Below are positions 29,585 through 39,749 of a stretch of 64,000 bases of DNA, one piece after another. The stretch comes from Paraspadella gotoi (taxonomy: Eukaryota; Chaetognatha). Under the pieces are notes generated by a model, which saw nothing but the letters and a program-made list of their open reading frames with translations, was not told the origin of the DNA and searched no databases. The position numbers and the translations under genes were made by a program. The DNA lies in the NCBI GenBank assembly GCA_051294375.1, contig CM119265.1:26351472-26415471 (forward strand). Direction: 5' to 3'. How positions within the stretch are numbered: the first letter of the stretch is position 1; each line of letters opens with the position of its first letter.

Positions 29585-29811
29585 AAAGGAAACAAATTGA
29601 ATATCAGTTCATAATATTTTCTCTTTAAAATGTTTTTTCTTTCCTTCTTCTTATTGCTTTATGCCTTTTTAAGTAGTTTATATCTCTCTTCTCTTTTTCT
29701 TTCTTTTTTGTTTCCTTATTTCTCCTCTCTTCTTTTTTTCTTAATATTTTCTTCTCTCTGACTTTCTTCCACTTTTTTATTTCTTTTTGTCATTTATCTC
29801 CAGACGCAGAA

Positions 29812-29848
<37 letters not shown>

Positions 29849-31564
29849 GCTCGTAAGTAAAGCAAAAATATTTTTATAAAGTTCAAGCATTAAGATTTTT
29901 TTTTAATTCAATTAGGAAGAATATAGAAAAAAATATACATAATATAGAAAAAAATCCAATTTTGTTTGCTAAAAATTATGGAAATATTTCTGATTAATGA
30001 AAAGAAAACAAAAAACAAAAAAACCAGTGGCTGTGCCAATACATGTAAATCGCTTTCAAGGGCTTAAACTGAACTGTTACTGCGATACTAATAACATTTT
30101 TATACTTGAAAAAATATTTTAGAAATCAAAACAATATTAATTTTGCTTGTATTACTTTTGCTTTTTAATAATGTTACTGTCATCGTCGTCCTTGTTGTTG
30201 TAATGTTTTTGTATAATTGGAAATTGTTAAAGTATGTACCTGAAAAAAGCTTTTAATCTTCTTTTTTAAAACCATATTTTTTATATTGATACAAATATTT
30301 TTTGTTTGAAATTCTTTCAGATTATTGCTAACAGTAATATGTAAATTAGTATATAATCATAAAAGAAAAAAAATATATGTTGCTCTTTCTCTCTCTTTTT
30401 CTCAGTCACTGCCTCTTCTGATTTGTCCAAAAATGAGTTTAGCTCTGCAGCAATTAGACTTTTTCTTTTTTTTCTCTCTCTCTTTCTTTCTTCCTCTCTC
30501 TTTTTATCTCTCTCTTTTCTTTGATTTGTATTTAAAAAAATATTGTTAAGATCAAACTTGTAATGTTAACCTTTGCAGCCGCGCATATTATCATTTTAAT
30601 ATCGCCATACTAGTTTTTATTTTGCTTTTTCTCTTTTATGTTGGTTTTTTTCTTTTTCTATCACTTTATCTTTCCCACATTTATTCATTCAATTTCTGAA
30701 TTAAAATTATATAAATTTATGTATATGCATATTTTTTCATCTATTTACTCAATGCAATTTATTTATCTTATTTATTTAAATTAAATTAAATTTAAATTTA
30801 ATTAATTTACTCAATTCAATAAATACATTATATTAATTTCATTCATTCAATTCAGTTTATTCATTCAATTCATTTTATTCATTCAATGTATTATATTCAT
30901 TCAATACATTTATTCAATTCATTTTATTCAATATATTTTATGCAATACATTATATTTAATATATTTATATCAATTTAATTCATTCATATGATTTTGAAAA
31001 AATTAAAAATAATAAAAATTAAAAAAACAATTGATATCTCGTTGGAAAGAGCAGGTGCAAATGAAGATCTAGTGGGTGCAGATAAAGTTCATTTAGAATA
31101 TTCCTTTGTTTATAAAGCCCTCTGGTAAAATAGGGTTAAAACATAAAGAAAATTAAATGGGACTCTTCGTTTGTTTCAGAAAAAAAAAATAAAACCTATG
31201 GTAGATATACTTAAAACTAAAATTAATTGCTATTTTGTTTTTTAGGTGCAAGTAAAGATCTAGTGGGTGCAGACAAAAGAATAAATTTCTATAAAAAAAT
31301 AAATGGAAAATGCTCATAGTAGAGAAAGTAAAAAACAAATCCTAGTAGAAGAGAAGAAAAGTTAGGTCACCGGAAAAAAATGTACAATTTCAGGGGGTAA
31401 GTAAATCGCTAAAGCAAGTTTCAATTAAAAAAAATTTTGACAAAAGGAATTTATTTTCAGTCATTCATAGACATATATTTCAACATTTTAAATGTCTATT
31501 TCTAAAAAGTAAAAAAAATATTTTATTTTAAACTAAAAAATCAAGATTCAAAATCATAATCATC
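29585..31564 (+). other. Upstream region of XKR-B
   Basis: Non-coding, with (GA)n at 29,815-29,844, pyrimidine-rich runs at 29,685-29,770 and 30,385-30,525, and an ATTCATTCAATT-type array at 30,780-31,000. GGTGCAAATGAAGATCTAGT and GTGCAAGTAAAGATCTAGTG (about 31,053 and 31,245) form a spaced repeat of unknown role. Confidence 0.6.
30780..31000 (+). repeat. Degenerate (ATTCATTCA)n array
   Basis: Imperfect repetition of TTTATTCAATTCATT and related 8-14-mers. The inverted partner at 22,100-22,300 reads GAATGAATAAA. Confidence 0.8.
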
Positions 31565-34105
31565 ATGTCCGTCTTAAAGTTAGGAATTCTGCTGCTGAGC
31601 ATTTCCTTGAAAATCTCCGACATGGCCACTGACATCAAAGTTATGATCGATAGCTTCTTGTCCTTTGCTTGGTCATACAAAATGATCGGATTCCTCAATC
31701 TTGGTGTGGTTCTGATCCACAGTCTGGTGTCTGCCATACATTGCTTTCGCAGTGTCAGGGGTCGCCCAATCTATGGGCGACTGTTTTTAAGTAGAAAGTG
31801 GAGGTTTTTCACGGTGGTCAGCCAAATGTTTGGATTCGGATCAATACCACTATTGATCGATTTCTATTTAGATGAGGAGAGTCAAATTCGCAGCTCACAA
31901 ATGCTGCAAGAAAAATCGGAGCTCATCTTTTCCCTCAATGCTGCACACGTCCTTTTGGAATCCTTTCCGCAAATGCTGTTACAAACTGCGGCCTTTGTCA
32001 TTTCACTAACCAGTGGAACTATGGAGCAGTGTTTTCCCAATGGAACCAATAGTAAATTTTTTGGTTTTTATTATGGGGAAGTTTTTTTGATTGACAAGAA
32101 TGGAAACTTAACGGGCTCTCGAGAGCATTGCAGTTGTCATGCTAACTCTGTATTTCAACAATTGTATTTTAGAGAGTATTTTTGCAGTTGGAAAATCAAA
32201 AATTATTTTGCATTGATTTCAGCCACTCTCTCCACAGCTAGTGTTGCCACACTGGCTTCTGAATACAGAATGATTCAAATGAAATGCGGGCATTGCAACA
32301 ATATTAACATTAAATCTAAAACCCTATTATTGTTGGGAAATTTTCAAGGCATTGTTGGTTTGAGTACTTGCCTGTTTCTTGTATTTGTCCATGCATGGAA
32401 TGTTTCCTTCTTCTACCTTGCTGTGGCTCCTTTCATAATTTTCAGAGTGTTAACACCGTTGGATATTAAAACAGTATTTTGGAGATTAATTAAAAACGAT
32501 GCATTTTTGACAGGACGTAAATTATTAAAAACTAATGAAATTATAATGATGCCATTATTTTCGATTTTGATAATGTCATCAATTCTGACATTAGATAAAC
32601 ATAAGTACATCAGCGAAGTTATAGACCATTTTAACAATCGTGCCATCTCAGGTTTAGCCATTTTAAATGTAAACAGGATTCCTAAAATTTGGATTTTTGA
32701 CGAAAAAATTAATAATATGTATCCCAACCCTCTTTCACTTGACTGCATAAAGGTTCAACATGGAAATGGTATAGCCAAATGGGAGAGATTGTCTGGTTGC
32801 ACAAAGAATATGATAATCTGGAATGATTTGGACGCTATTGATATGAGAAAAATAAAACCTTTTAGGCGTGTTTTGGTGTATAAATTAAGAATTGGTAATT
32901 ATATGATTTTTAAACCGAAATATACTTTCTATTTGGTAATTCTACTGTCGGATCTTTTATCTGGAGAAATATTTTCAATGTGGCTGATAATACTTAAAAA
33001 CAAAAACATACAACAAATCGGTACATGCTTTCATATTGCATTAACATCCATTATGATTGTTGTAATAAATTTAATATTTTCAGTGAACTTTGAACAAATT
33101 ATTGAAAAATATCATAATTATGCTTTAAAAAGTCTCAGCGGAGAATCAAGAAAAAGCCTTAAATCAATGTTTTTATTTTCGGAAAGTCATGTGTACAAAA
33201 GAGGAAAGCTGTTAACTGAGCTTTGGCTAACCGCACTAGCAACTCTGATTATTTTAATAGTTAAAAAAACGATCTTAAAATTACGTAGTCACATTAAAAA
33301 CATTAAAAAACCTTTGATTTTGTTTTTCATAGTCATACTCATAGGCTTTTCACTTTTTCTGCCCTTATTTACATTCAAATACTTGAAAGATGAAAAAGTA
33401 AAAGATAATCTGGCTCAAAAACTCAAACAGTATTGTCACATATTAATGAGAAATAAAAGTGATATTCAGATTTATAGAAAATTGCACAATCTTGTAAACG
33501 CTTCAGTTGTCCTTAAAAAGTACTTTTTCATTCTTTTCTCTCTTTCATTCTTTCCAATTTTAAATTTGCTAAAAGCTTTGTTGAATTTTTCTGGTTTTTC
33601 AACTGTGAGAAATAATTTTTTTTTTTGTTCTGTCATTACCGTCTTGTACTCTGGCATGTATTACGTATTACAAGTCACTCAAAAAACAAAAAGACTTGAC
33701 AAGTTCTCCTCTGCAATGGCTGATAACAATGAAAATTCTAACTTTCAAACCGTGACAAGATCTCGAGAAGTACAATCAATCGCTTACGTGACACGTATGT
33801 ACCCGCCGTCATACTTTAAAATCAGTCTTACTTTTGCTGGTCCTGAATCGGATGCAAAATTCTACGACTATGGAGAAATAGATTCATTAATTCTCTTGAT
33901 TATTTCTCCGATCTGTTTTATTTATTGTATTGATTACCAAAAAGAAAAGCAATTGGTCATAAATAGGTGTTACGAAATCATTATCAATATATATACCGTG
34001 AATCCAAACTTCTCTTCTTTCACCCCGATGCTCTTTTATTTCTATTTTACTAACGCAAGGAAATTCTATTTCTTCCGCGATCACAGCGACATCTTTGGTT
34101 TCTAA
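31565..34105 (+). CDS. XKR-B: intronless XK-related-like multipass protein with an LTR-encoded tail
   Basis: A paralogue of XKR-A. It begins MSVLKLGILLLS, carries SDMATDIKVM (18-27), LLESFPQMLLQ and the same cysteine loop (EQCF, CSC, FCSW), and many hydrophobic segments. Residues 1-801 come from the gene. The last 45 come from the BEL/Pao 5' LTR inserted at 33,968. The uninterrupted copy near 53.28 kb reads two more residues after NR (Phe-Pro) and then stops, so the native protein would be about 803 residues. Function is unknown; scramblase-like or transporter activity would be inference. Divergence from XKR-A is high, but order and length agree across the whole protein. Confidence 0.75.
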   Translation: MSVLKLGILLLSISLKISDMATDIKVMIDSFLSFAWSYKMIGFLNLGVVLIHSLVSAIHCFRSVRGRPIYGRLFLSRKWRFFTVVSQMFGFGSIPLLIDFYLDEESQIRSSQMLQEKSELIFSLNAAHVLLESFPQMLLQTAAFVISLTSGTMEQCFPNGTNSKFFGFYYGEVFLIDKNGNLTGSREHCSCHANSVFQQLYFREYFCSWKIKNYFALISATLSTASVATLASEYRMIQMKCGHCNNINIKSKTLLLLGNFQGIVGLSTCLFLVFVHAWNVSFFYLAVAPFIIFRVLTPLDIKTVFWRLIKNDAFLTGRKLLKTNEIIMMPLFSILIMSSILTLDKHKYISEVIDHFNNRAISGLAILNVNRIPKIWIFDEKINNMYPNPLSLDCIKVQHGNGIAKWERLSGCTKNMIIWNDLDAIDMRKIKPFRRVLVYKLRIGNYMIFKPKYTFYLVILLSDLLSGEIFSMWLIILKNKNIQQIGTCFHIALTSIMIVVINLIFSVNFEQIIEKYHNYALKSLSGESRKSLKSMFLFSESHVYKRGKLLTELWLTALATLIILIVKKTILKLRSHIKNIKKPLILFFIVILIGFSLFLPLFTFKYLKDEKVKDNLAQKLKQYCHILMRNKSDIQIYRKLHNLVNASVVLKKYFFILFSLSFFPILNLLKALLNFSGFSTVRNNFFFCSVITVLYSGMYYVLQVTQKTKRLDKFSSAMADNNENSNFQTVTRSREVQSIAYVTRMYPPSYFKISLTFAGPESDAKFYDYGEIDSLILLIISPICFIYCIDYQKEKQLVINRCYEIIINIYTVNPNFSSFTPMLFYFYFTNARKFYFFRDHSDIFGF
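33963..33967 (+). other. 5' target-site duplication ATAGG of the LTR element
   Basis: ATAGG immediately precedes the TGTTACG start of the LTR and is repeated at 43,862-43,866 right after the terminal CA. Confidence 0.9.
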
Positions 34106-34685
34106 TTTGTATCATAGTATATATACTTAAGTACAGGCTTCGAGTGGCTACGCATGGCTGTTTCTGATTGGTTCCGCCGTTTCTTTAGATCTCAGCATTG
34201 ATTTCTATCGACGTGTGACCTCTCAGATTTGTTCAGTCTTGCAATGCGTTTTTTACTACTTTTTAAAAATAATAAATCGCTATTTAAGATATCTCGGAAA
34301 CTCTTTTTTTAATAAAGAAACTAGTTGATCGCTGGAATTGGTGGACTTTCCTTGTGATAGAGGCAACCATTTCTACTAATTTGGCTTCAGAAACAAGTAA
34401 GATGGATTCTTTAAACTTTATATATATATTTGCTGAGTGTGTATATAATGTTTTGTTATTCTTGCCCAGGACTTCTAACTCTACTCTACACATCCATCTC
34501 ATCAACTTTAGATAGAAGTGCTGGGCTTCGACTTTGTCGTCAGATCATCATCTTGAGCGTCTTGACCGCGCCCATCGTCTCGTCCGCGCCATCTCAACTC
34601 GAATTCCTCTCGTTTTGATAGCGCAGGATCAGCTCAGCCAGTTAGTTGTCAACGACAGCCACCTCTACGACATAGTTTCAATACA
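33968..34685 (+). repeat. 5' LTR of the BEL/Pao element
   Basis: 718 bp from TGTTACG to CAATACA. The last 330 bases are strongly matched in the 3' LTR (CCATTTCTA, AACAAGTAAGATGG, CAGGACTT). An AATAAATCG element occurs near 34,270. The first part provides the extra codons of XKR-B. Confidence 0.85.
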
Positions 34686-34739
34686 TTAGAAGTCTTCGTT
34701 TGCGGATCGTCTTTCTTCAAGCGTTCGTCGAAGATTCTC

Positions 34740-37470
34740 TAAGCCTCAACGGTTTTCGCCGGAACCCGTTGAGAAGAAGCCCGCCTGCGTCGGCCTCTGG
34801 TGCGAGCGAATTGACGATTCCAACATCGAAAGAACTTGAAAACTTTCGACGGACGTAAGGATCCGGCGGCGCCTTCCGGCTCTGCTTTCATTGCGATTAG
34901 GGATCCTCGAACTAGCGACGACGCCGTCGGGCGTAATTTTGGACACGTCGACGGATTGTGCATCGCCGCTCCTTCTCGAACTAGCAGTGAGATTGAAGTT
35001 CGGTTTCGATTCGTTATTTTTTCTGCAATCTTCGGTCTTCGGCTGCTAACGACTTCGCGAAGCTTTCCAACGATTTCAACGCCGCGTTTGGTCACCTGCG
35101 GCAGTGAATAGGATCGAGTGGAAATAAGCGCGCCAGAGATTAATTGCGTCGTGGGAGCTCGAGTGCCGAAATTCTTGATCGGAAATTCCCCTTTCGGCGT
35201 TTTTTGTGGGACTTCGTCGCTCGTTTGTAAGACGAATTTTAGATTTGCGCTAGTGCGTACGAACGAGAAAAATATCGATAACTTCGCGACGCCCGGACAG
35301 TATCCCCTCTCCCAAAATTTCTACGAGATATCTGGACTTTTACCCTTCTTCAAAGCGGACATGGCTTCAGTCCCTGAACGCCGTACCCTTCAGGAATGCA
35401 ACATCTTCCTCGTAACCTTCACGTCGATGAAGTGGTCGAGGCACATGCGATATCGTACATCGCGCCAAAACCACTCCGACGCAAGAAACATTGCGGTCGC
35501 CAACGCGGAAAGACACGTAGTCCGTGCAGTCTACGAAAGAATCCGGGCCGCTATTTCGGAGGAACATGGGAAGACGAGGCGATGGAAGTTCTGTCGGGCT
35601 TCCTCAACCGCCTCCACAATATTCTTGGGCAGCGCCGCTTTCTCAATTCGCGGGCTAACTCTGTGTCGACGCGAGCCTCATCGGTTGAAAGCATCGCTTC
35701 GACAGGACGTCCGGCTCCGTTGCAACAAGGATGACGACGATGCCTGAGTTGCCGGATATTCCCTCTGAAGGGAACCGATTCTCCGGCTGCAAACCGTCCC
35801 GACGAACGGAAGCGTGGCGTCCATCCCGGCCGTTCTCGCCCCCTCCACCGTCTCCAGAAGAAGACGTCGATACGCCGTCCGTCTTATTTCCGTCCACATC
35901 AAGTGAGTTCGACGGATAAATTGCGCACCGAGGGAAATAATATCAATCCCGTCCCTATCGATCGACCCGGCGAACGAACTGTTCTGCGTCTTCGGGAGTT
36001 GCGTCCGACCGCTTCGGCGGTAGGGCTGGCTGCCCCTGAGACTGCTGCGGTTACTCGTACAGGAACGACGAGAGCTCATAGTCTATCTTCGGACATCGAT
36101 GCCGCCGCAACGAGATCAACCCCGCGGAAGGCTCGGTAGCCGATTTGACGTCTCTCGTCGGCGTCGAGGAAGTGCGCCGGATTTTAGTGCGATTTTTTCG
36201 ACTCTTCGTGGAGCATCGGATAAACTGAGAGCGATGCGTGACGCGACGGATCGCGATATACGTAACGTAGCCGCCGCAGATCGCGCATTAAGGACGAGAG
36301 CGGAAAGAAACGAGAGAAGAAGAGAGAATATGTTAAGGTCAGCAGAACGAGTTTTCGGCGACGCCGAGGGAGGCCTGTTCAGAAGCCCCGCGTCGACGAC
36401 GTCTTCGCGTACGGCGAATGGGTCGCGGCTCGCGACATCCCCCCGCAACGAGCCCTTCTCTCGACAACTTGTAGACGGCCTGAAAATTGAAACTCCTCCA
36501 CCGGCTTACGACGTAAAGATTCAACATCATGAGTCGCCCCAACGCCTAAATGAAGCCGGCGCTAACGTAGCGTCTGTTCAAGGCGAGCGTCCTACTCCGG
36601 AACAAAGGAATAGAGGCGAGGGGCGGTAGGCGTGGGAGCGGTGTCCGATGACGCCGCCCGCCCGCCGAATCCGTCGCGAGAATCCACAAGTGACTATGGA
36701 GTTTCTACGCGACGCAATTAGGACCTCTTCAATGAAGGATTGCGTCGACAGGCGGAAGGATGCGGGGAGTCGTTCCTTCCCCTTCCTCCCGCCCCCGTAC
36801 TGACTGGCGCCCCTACCGCTGCGGGCGATGAACGCCGAGGCGGCTCAGTATTTTGTCCCCGAGAAGCGACGCCGATTCATCAGCTTCACACGCTTTCTCG
36901 AGCCTCAAGGCATCCAACGGCCGCCGTCCTCCATACCGGCGCCGTCTGAGGCAGCCTTCGACCGCTTCGCTGCGATGGCGACGGCGTTTTTAGGAATTCA
37001 AGCCAGACACTCGCCTTCCAATTGCTCCAGCAGCAGCGCCCGAAAAACAAAGTGGATGAAAATACATCACGTTTGGATTTCGAGCGTCAACTTCGAGATT
37101 ATCAAGTCAGCGTCTGTGCGTTGGACGGCGCGACGGATCCGATGAAGTTGAAGGAGCTTCCCATTGGTTCGATGGTCTTCCCAAGCGAGTCGATCGAACG
37201 TTTTCTGACGCAGACCGACGCGACCTCGGCTCTTGCGGACGCCCTCATCGTCCTCAAGAAGAAATGGGAATGAAGCGGACGACGGCAGATGAAGATGATT
37301 GAGCAGGATCCTCTGGCGGTCCGAAGCTCGATCGTAAGGATTCGGTGAGTCATCATAGCTTGTTAATAACCTTGCAGCAGGTGTACGACCTCGCGAGGAG
37401 AACGGGCAGGCTTGCGGTTCTCGATCGTGCGGCCGTCATGGCGGATCTACTCGCGAAGCGGATGCCACAT
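34740..37470 (+). pseudogene. gag region of the BEL/Pao element
   Basis: Open pieces in shifting + frames: 34,836-35,111, 36,099-36,629 (176 codons, Arg/Glu-rich and probably coiled) and about 36,990-37,470. The last includes LQQVYDLARRTGRL and VMADLLAKRMPHY, a pattern I associate with BEL/Pao Gag just before the zinc knuckles. Several one-base shifts prevent a continuous frame. Confidence 0.7.
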
Positions 37471-37784
37471 TATCAGATAAGTGGGCTAAAAAAAGTGGTT
37501 ACTTACCGACAAATCACCATTGGGATGATGATCTTTCTTTAGTGATTTTTTGTCTTTTCTAGCCATTAACCAGAGGGTCCTTGAATTTTAGACCGCCGGC
37601 GAAGGTCAGCGAAGACGCCTGCGACGACGGAGAAGACGAAGGCGACGGCGAAGGTCAACGTCGCCAAAGCGGAGAAGACATTGAGACGAAGAAAGCTTCG
37701 ATTCTCCGCCGCTTCTACCCCCGCCCCTGCGGGAGCGTCGGCATCAAAGCCGACGTCGTCGTCGATGCGCCGGGACCTAAAACT

Positions 37785-37935
37785 TTTGTGCCTTGCCCAC
37801 ATTGTGAGGGGAAGCATTATGCGAAGCTGTGACAAGTTCAGCGACTGAAGCCCGCTAGTCGCCGCAAATTTATCGGCCTCTCAAGCCCGCTGCTTCAACT
37901 GTTTGGGAAGCGGTCATCTTTGTCGAGACTGCCCT
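37785..37935 (+). pseudogene. Gag zinc knuckles
   Basis: The first knuckle is C-x2-C-x3-H-x4-C (CPHCEGKHYAKL then Cys after a one-base shift, 37,795-37,833). The second is C-x2-C-x4-H-x4-C (CFNCLGSGHLCRDC, 37,891-37,932). This unequal pair is usual for BEL/Pao Gag. A KIHHPLLH piece follows near 37,960. Confidence 0.8.
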
Positions 37936-38159
37936 ACAAAGAGCGATGTTTTGTAGTAAAAATCCATCATCCGCTCCTTCATGTTGACGGCCCGACCACC
38001 GCCGGAGCGCGGGAAGCTTCAAAGCTACGCCTGCAAATCGACAACACGAGCAGCGGAGAAATGAAGAAAGTCTGCCGCCGCCGCCGTACGACGGGATCGA
38101 CGGCGAGTGAAAAGACTGCGTGACTTGCCGCGTAGCCGCCGGCGAGGGGCACGTTTACC

Positions 38160-38350
38160 GCCCAGTGGGTCCAATCGTGATCTTGTCGGTCCAACGACGA
38201 TATTCAACCTACGCGCTTCTGGACAGCGGGGTAATAAGTGCGTCATCAACGTCCAACTCGCGAGGCGATGAAATTGCCCTTAGTCATGTAAATTTTGAAA
38301 TTAACTACTCTCGGGCTCTGAGTCTACACTCCCTAGGCCAATGGTGAGGA
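38160..38350 (+). pseudogene. Retroviral-type aspartic protease fragment
   Basis: One + frame gives VGPIVILSVQRRYSTYALLDSG. The ALLDSG motif carries the catalytic Asp and follows the zinc knuckles at the expected distance. The rest of the domain degrades. Confidence 0.65.
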
Positions 38351-39084
38351 AGATGAAGATTTCTTCAGTCGACGGTTGCATTGGAATTGGACCTGGCCCG
38401 AGGATGTCCCTTGCCGTCGACATCCTGTCTTCGGAAGTACGACGCGCCTCGTCTCAGCGAGGGAGATTTCTTCCTTGCTCATCTAGCGGATGTCGAGATT
38501 CGGCTTTCCACGAAAAGAGATCGGCTTTATTCTTTCACCGAATAACCTGGATGATGAACCGGAGAGATTACGCAGTGCGAATTTAAGGATGCTCCCATTG
38601 GCGTTAAAACCGAGATGGGATGAAACCATCGGCGGCCACCGCGGCCAAGGGTGTCAGAGCTCCGCGGGAATCCATCAAAGTGACCTGTCACCGTATCAAG
38701 TTGACGACGAGCAGAACTCAGCCGCGAATTCAGCGTCTTTTTGAAGCGGATTTTCCGCCCGGCGCCATCGGCGAAGCCTAATCTAGCGTGGCAAGACGAC
38801 TTCGCCATGAGCCAAGCTCGGTCTGACCGATATCCAGTTCGACGAGACTGATCGGACATTGGAAGGTTGGGCTTGCCTTGGAAGGAAGGCCGGAAAAAGG
38901 CTGCGGAGATTCTGACAATTAATTTCGTCTGAGATGGCCATGAATCGGCTTCCTGGAAAGCCCGGGCAAGGATCGGCGAGAGCCGCTTCGCAAAGAAGAG
39001 TCTTTAAGCAGTCAAGGAAATCATCGACGAGTCATGCGCATTCGAATAGATGATTCCAGCAGTCCCGGACGGCAGAACCAATTT

Positions 39085-39440
39085 GGTGCTTGCCCACTCA
39101 TATCGCAACGAGAGCTGACAAGCCAGGAAAAGATCGCGTCTGCCATGACGCCAAGGCGTCTTGCGACGGATCAAGCTCAACGATCAGCTTCCTACCGGCC
39201 CGACCTAATGTAATAATTCTTCTTGGCGTCCTTTTCCGCTTTCGCCGTCACGAAATCTCCCTCGACTCCGAGTGCGGATTCTTTCATCAAGTGCTCGTCG
39301 ACGAAAAGATCGCCATGTGTTTCGCTTCTGGTGGTTTTGAAGACGAAAACAACCTGGGTCGGCAGCCTTGGAGTGGACGGCTGCATCGCCCCTCCTCCGG
39401 TTCGACTTCGGATGAGGATATGATCCCTTTTGTCCTACCG
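39085..39440 (+). pseudogene. BEL/Pao reverse transcriptase fragment
   Basis: Split over two frames: KPGKDRVCHDAKASCDGSS, then LNDQLPTGPD, LLGVLFRFRRHEISLDSE and FFHQVLVDEK. This order (VCHDA, SLND-L-TGPDL, GVL-RFR, FHQV) is distinctive of the BEL/Pao RT. The catalytic YVDD region that should follow is not seen, so the domain is truncated. Confidence 0.75.
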
Positions 39441-39749
39441 CCAGAGAGGAAGGAGAGGCGGAGTGAGTGAGAGGCGGCCTTCAGAGAACAGCGTCAGCTG
39501 GCGGCGGGTTTCGAGGCGGCTTCCTTCACAAGAAAGTTGTCGCGGAAGCCTCGTCGAAGGCAGGAAGAATCCTCCCGAGGCGATAGTGACTACGTCGGGG
39601 CTCTTCGAGTCAGGGTGTTCGTCGCCGAAGGCGTAAGGCTTCTTCCGGGGTCGGCAAAGGGTCGTGGGGGCAGGCGCGACCGGGAGTCCGGCAGCAGCCA
39701 GAGAGAGTAGCGTCGTTCGTTCGTTCGTTCCTCTCCGTTCGTGCGGGGG

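Noticed and set aside
34739-35095. Minus-strand frames within the gag region (34.7-38.9 kb)
   Set aside because: The plus strand carries the recognisable gag, knuckle, protease and RT motifs; minus frames are shadows caused by CpG-rich codons.
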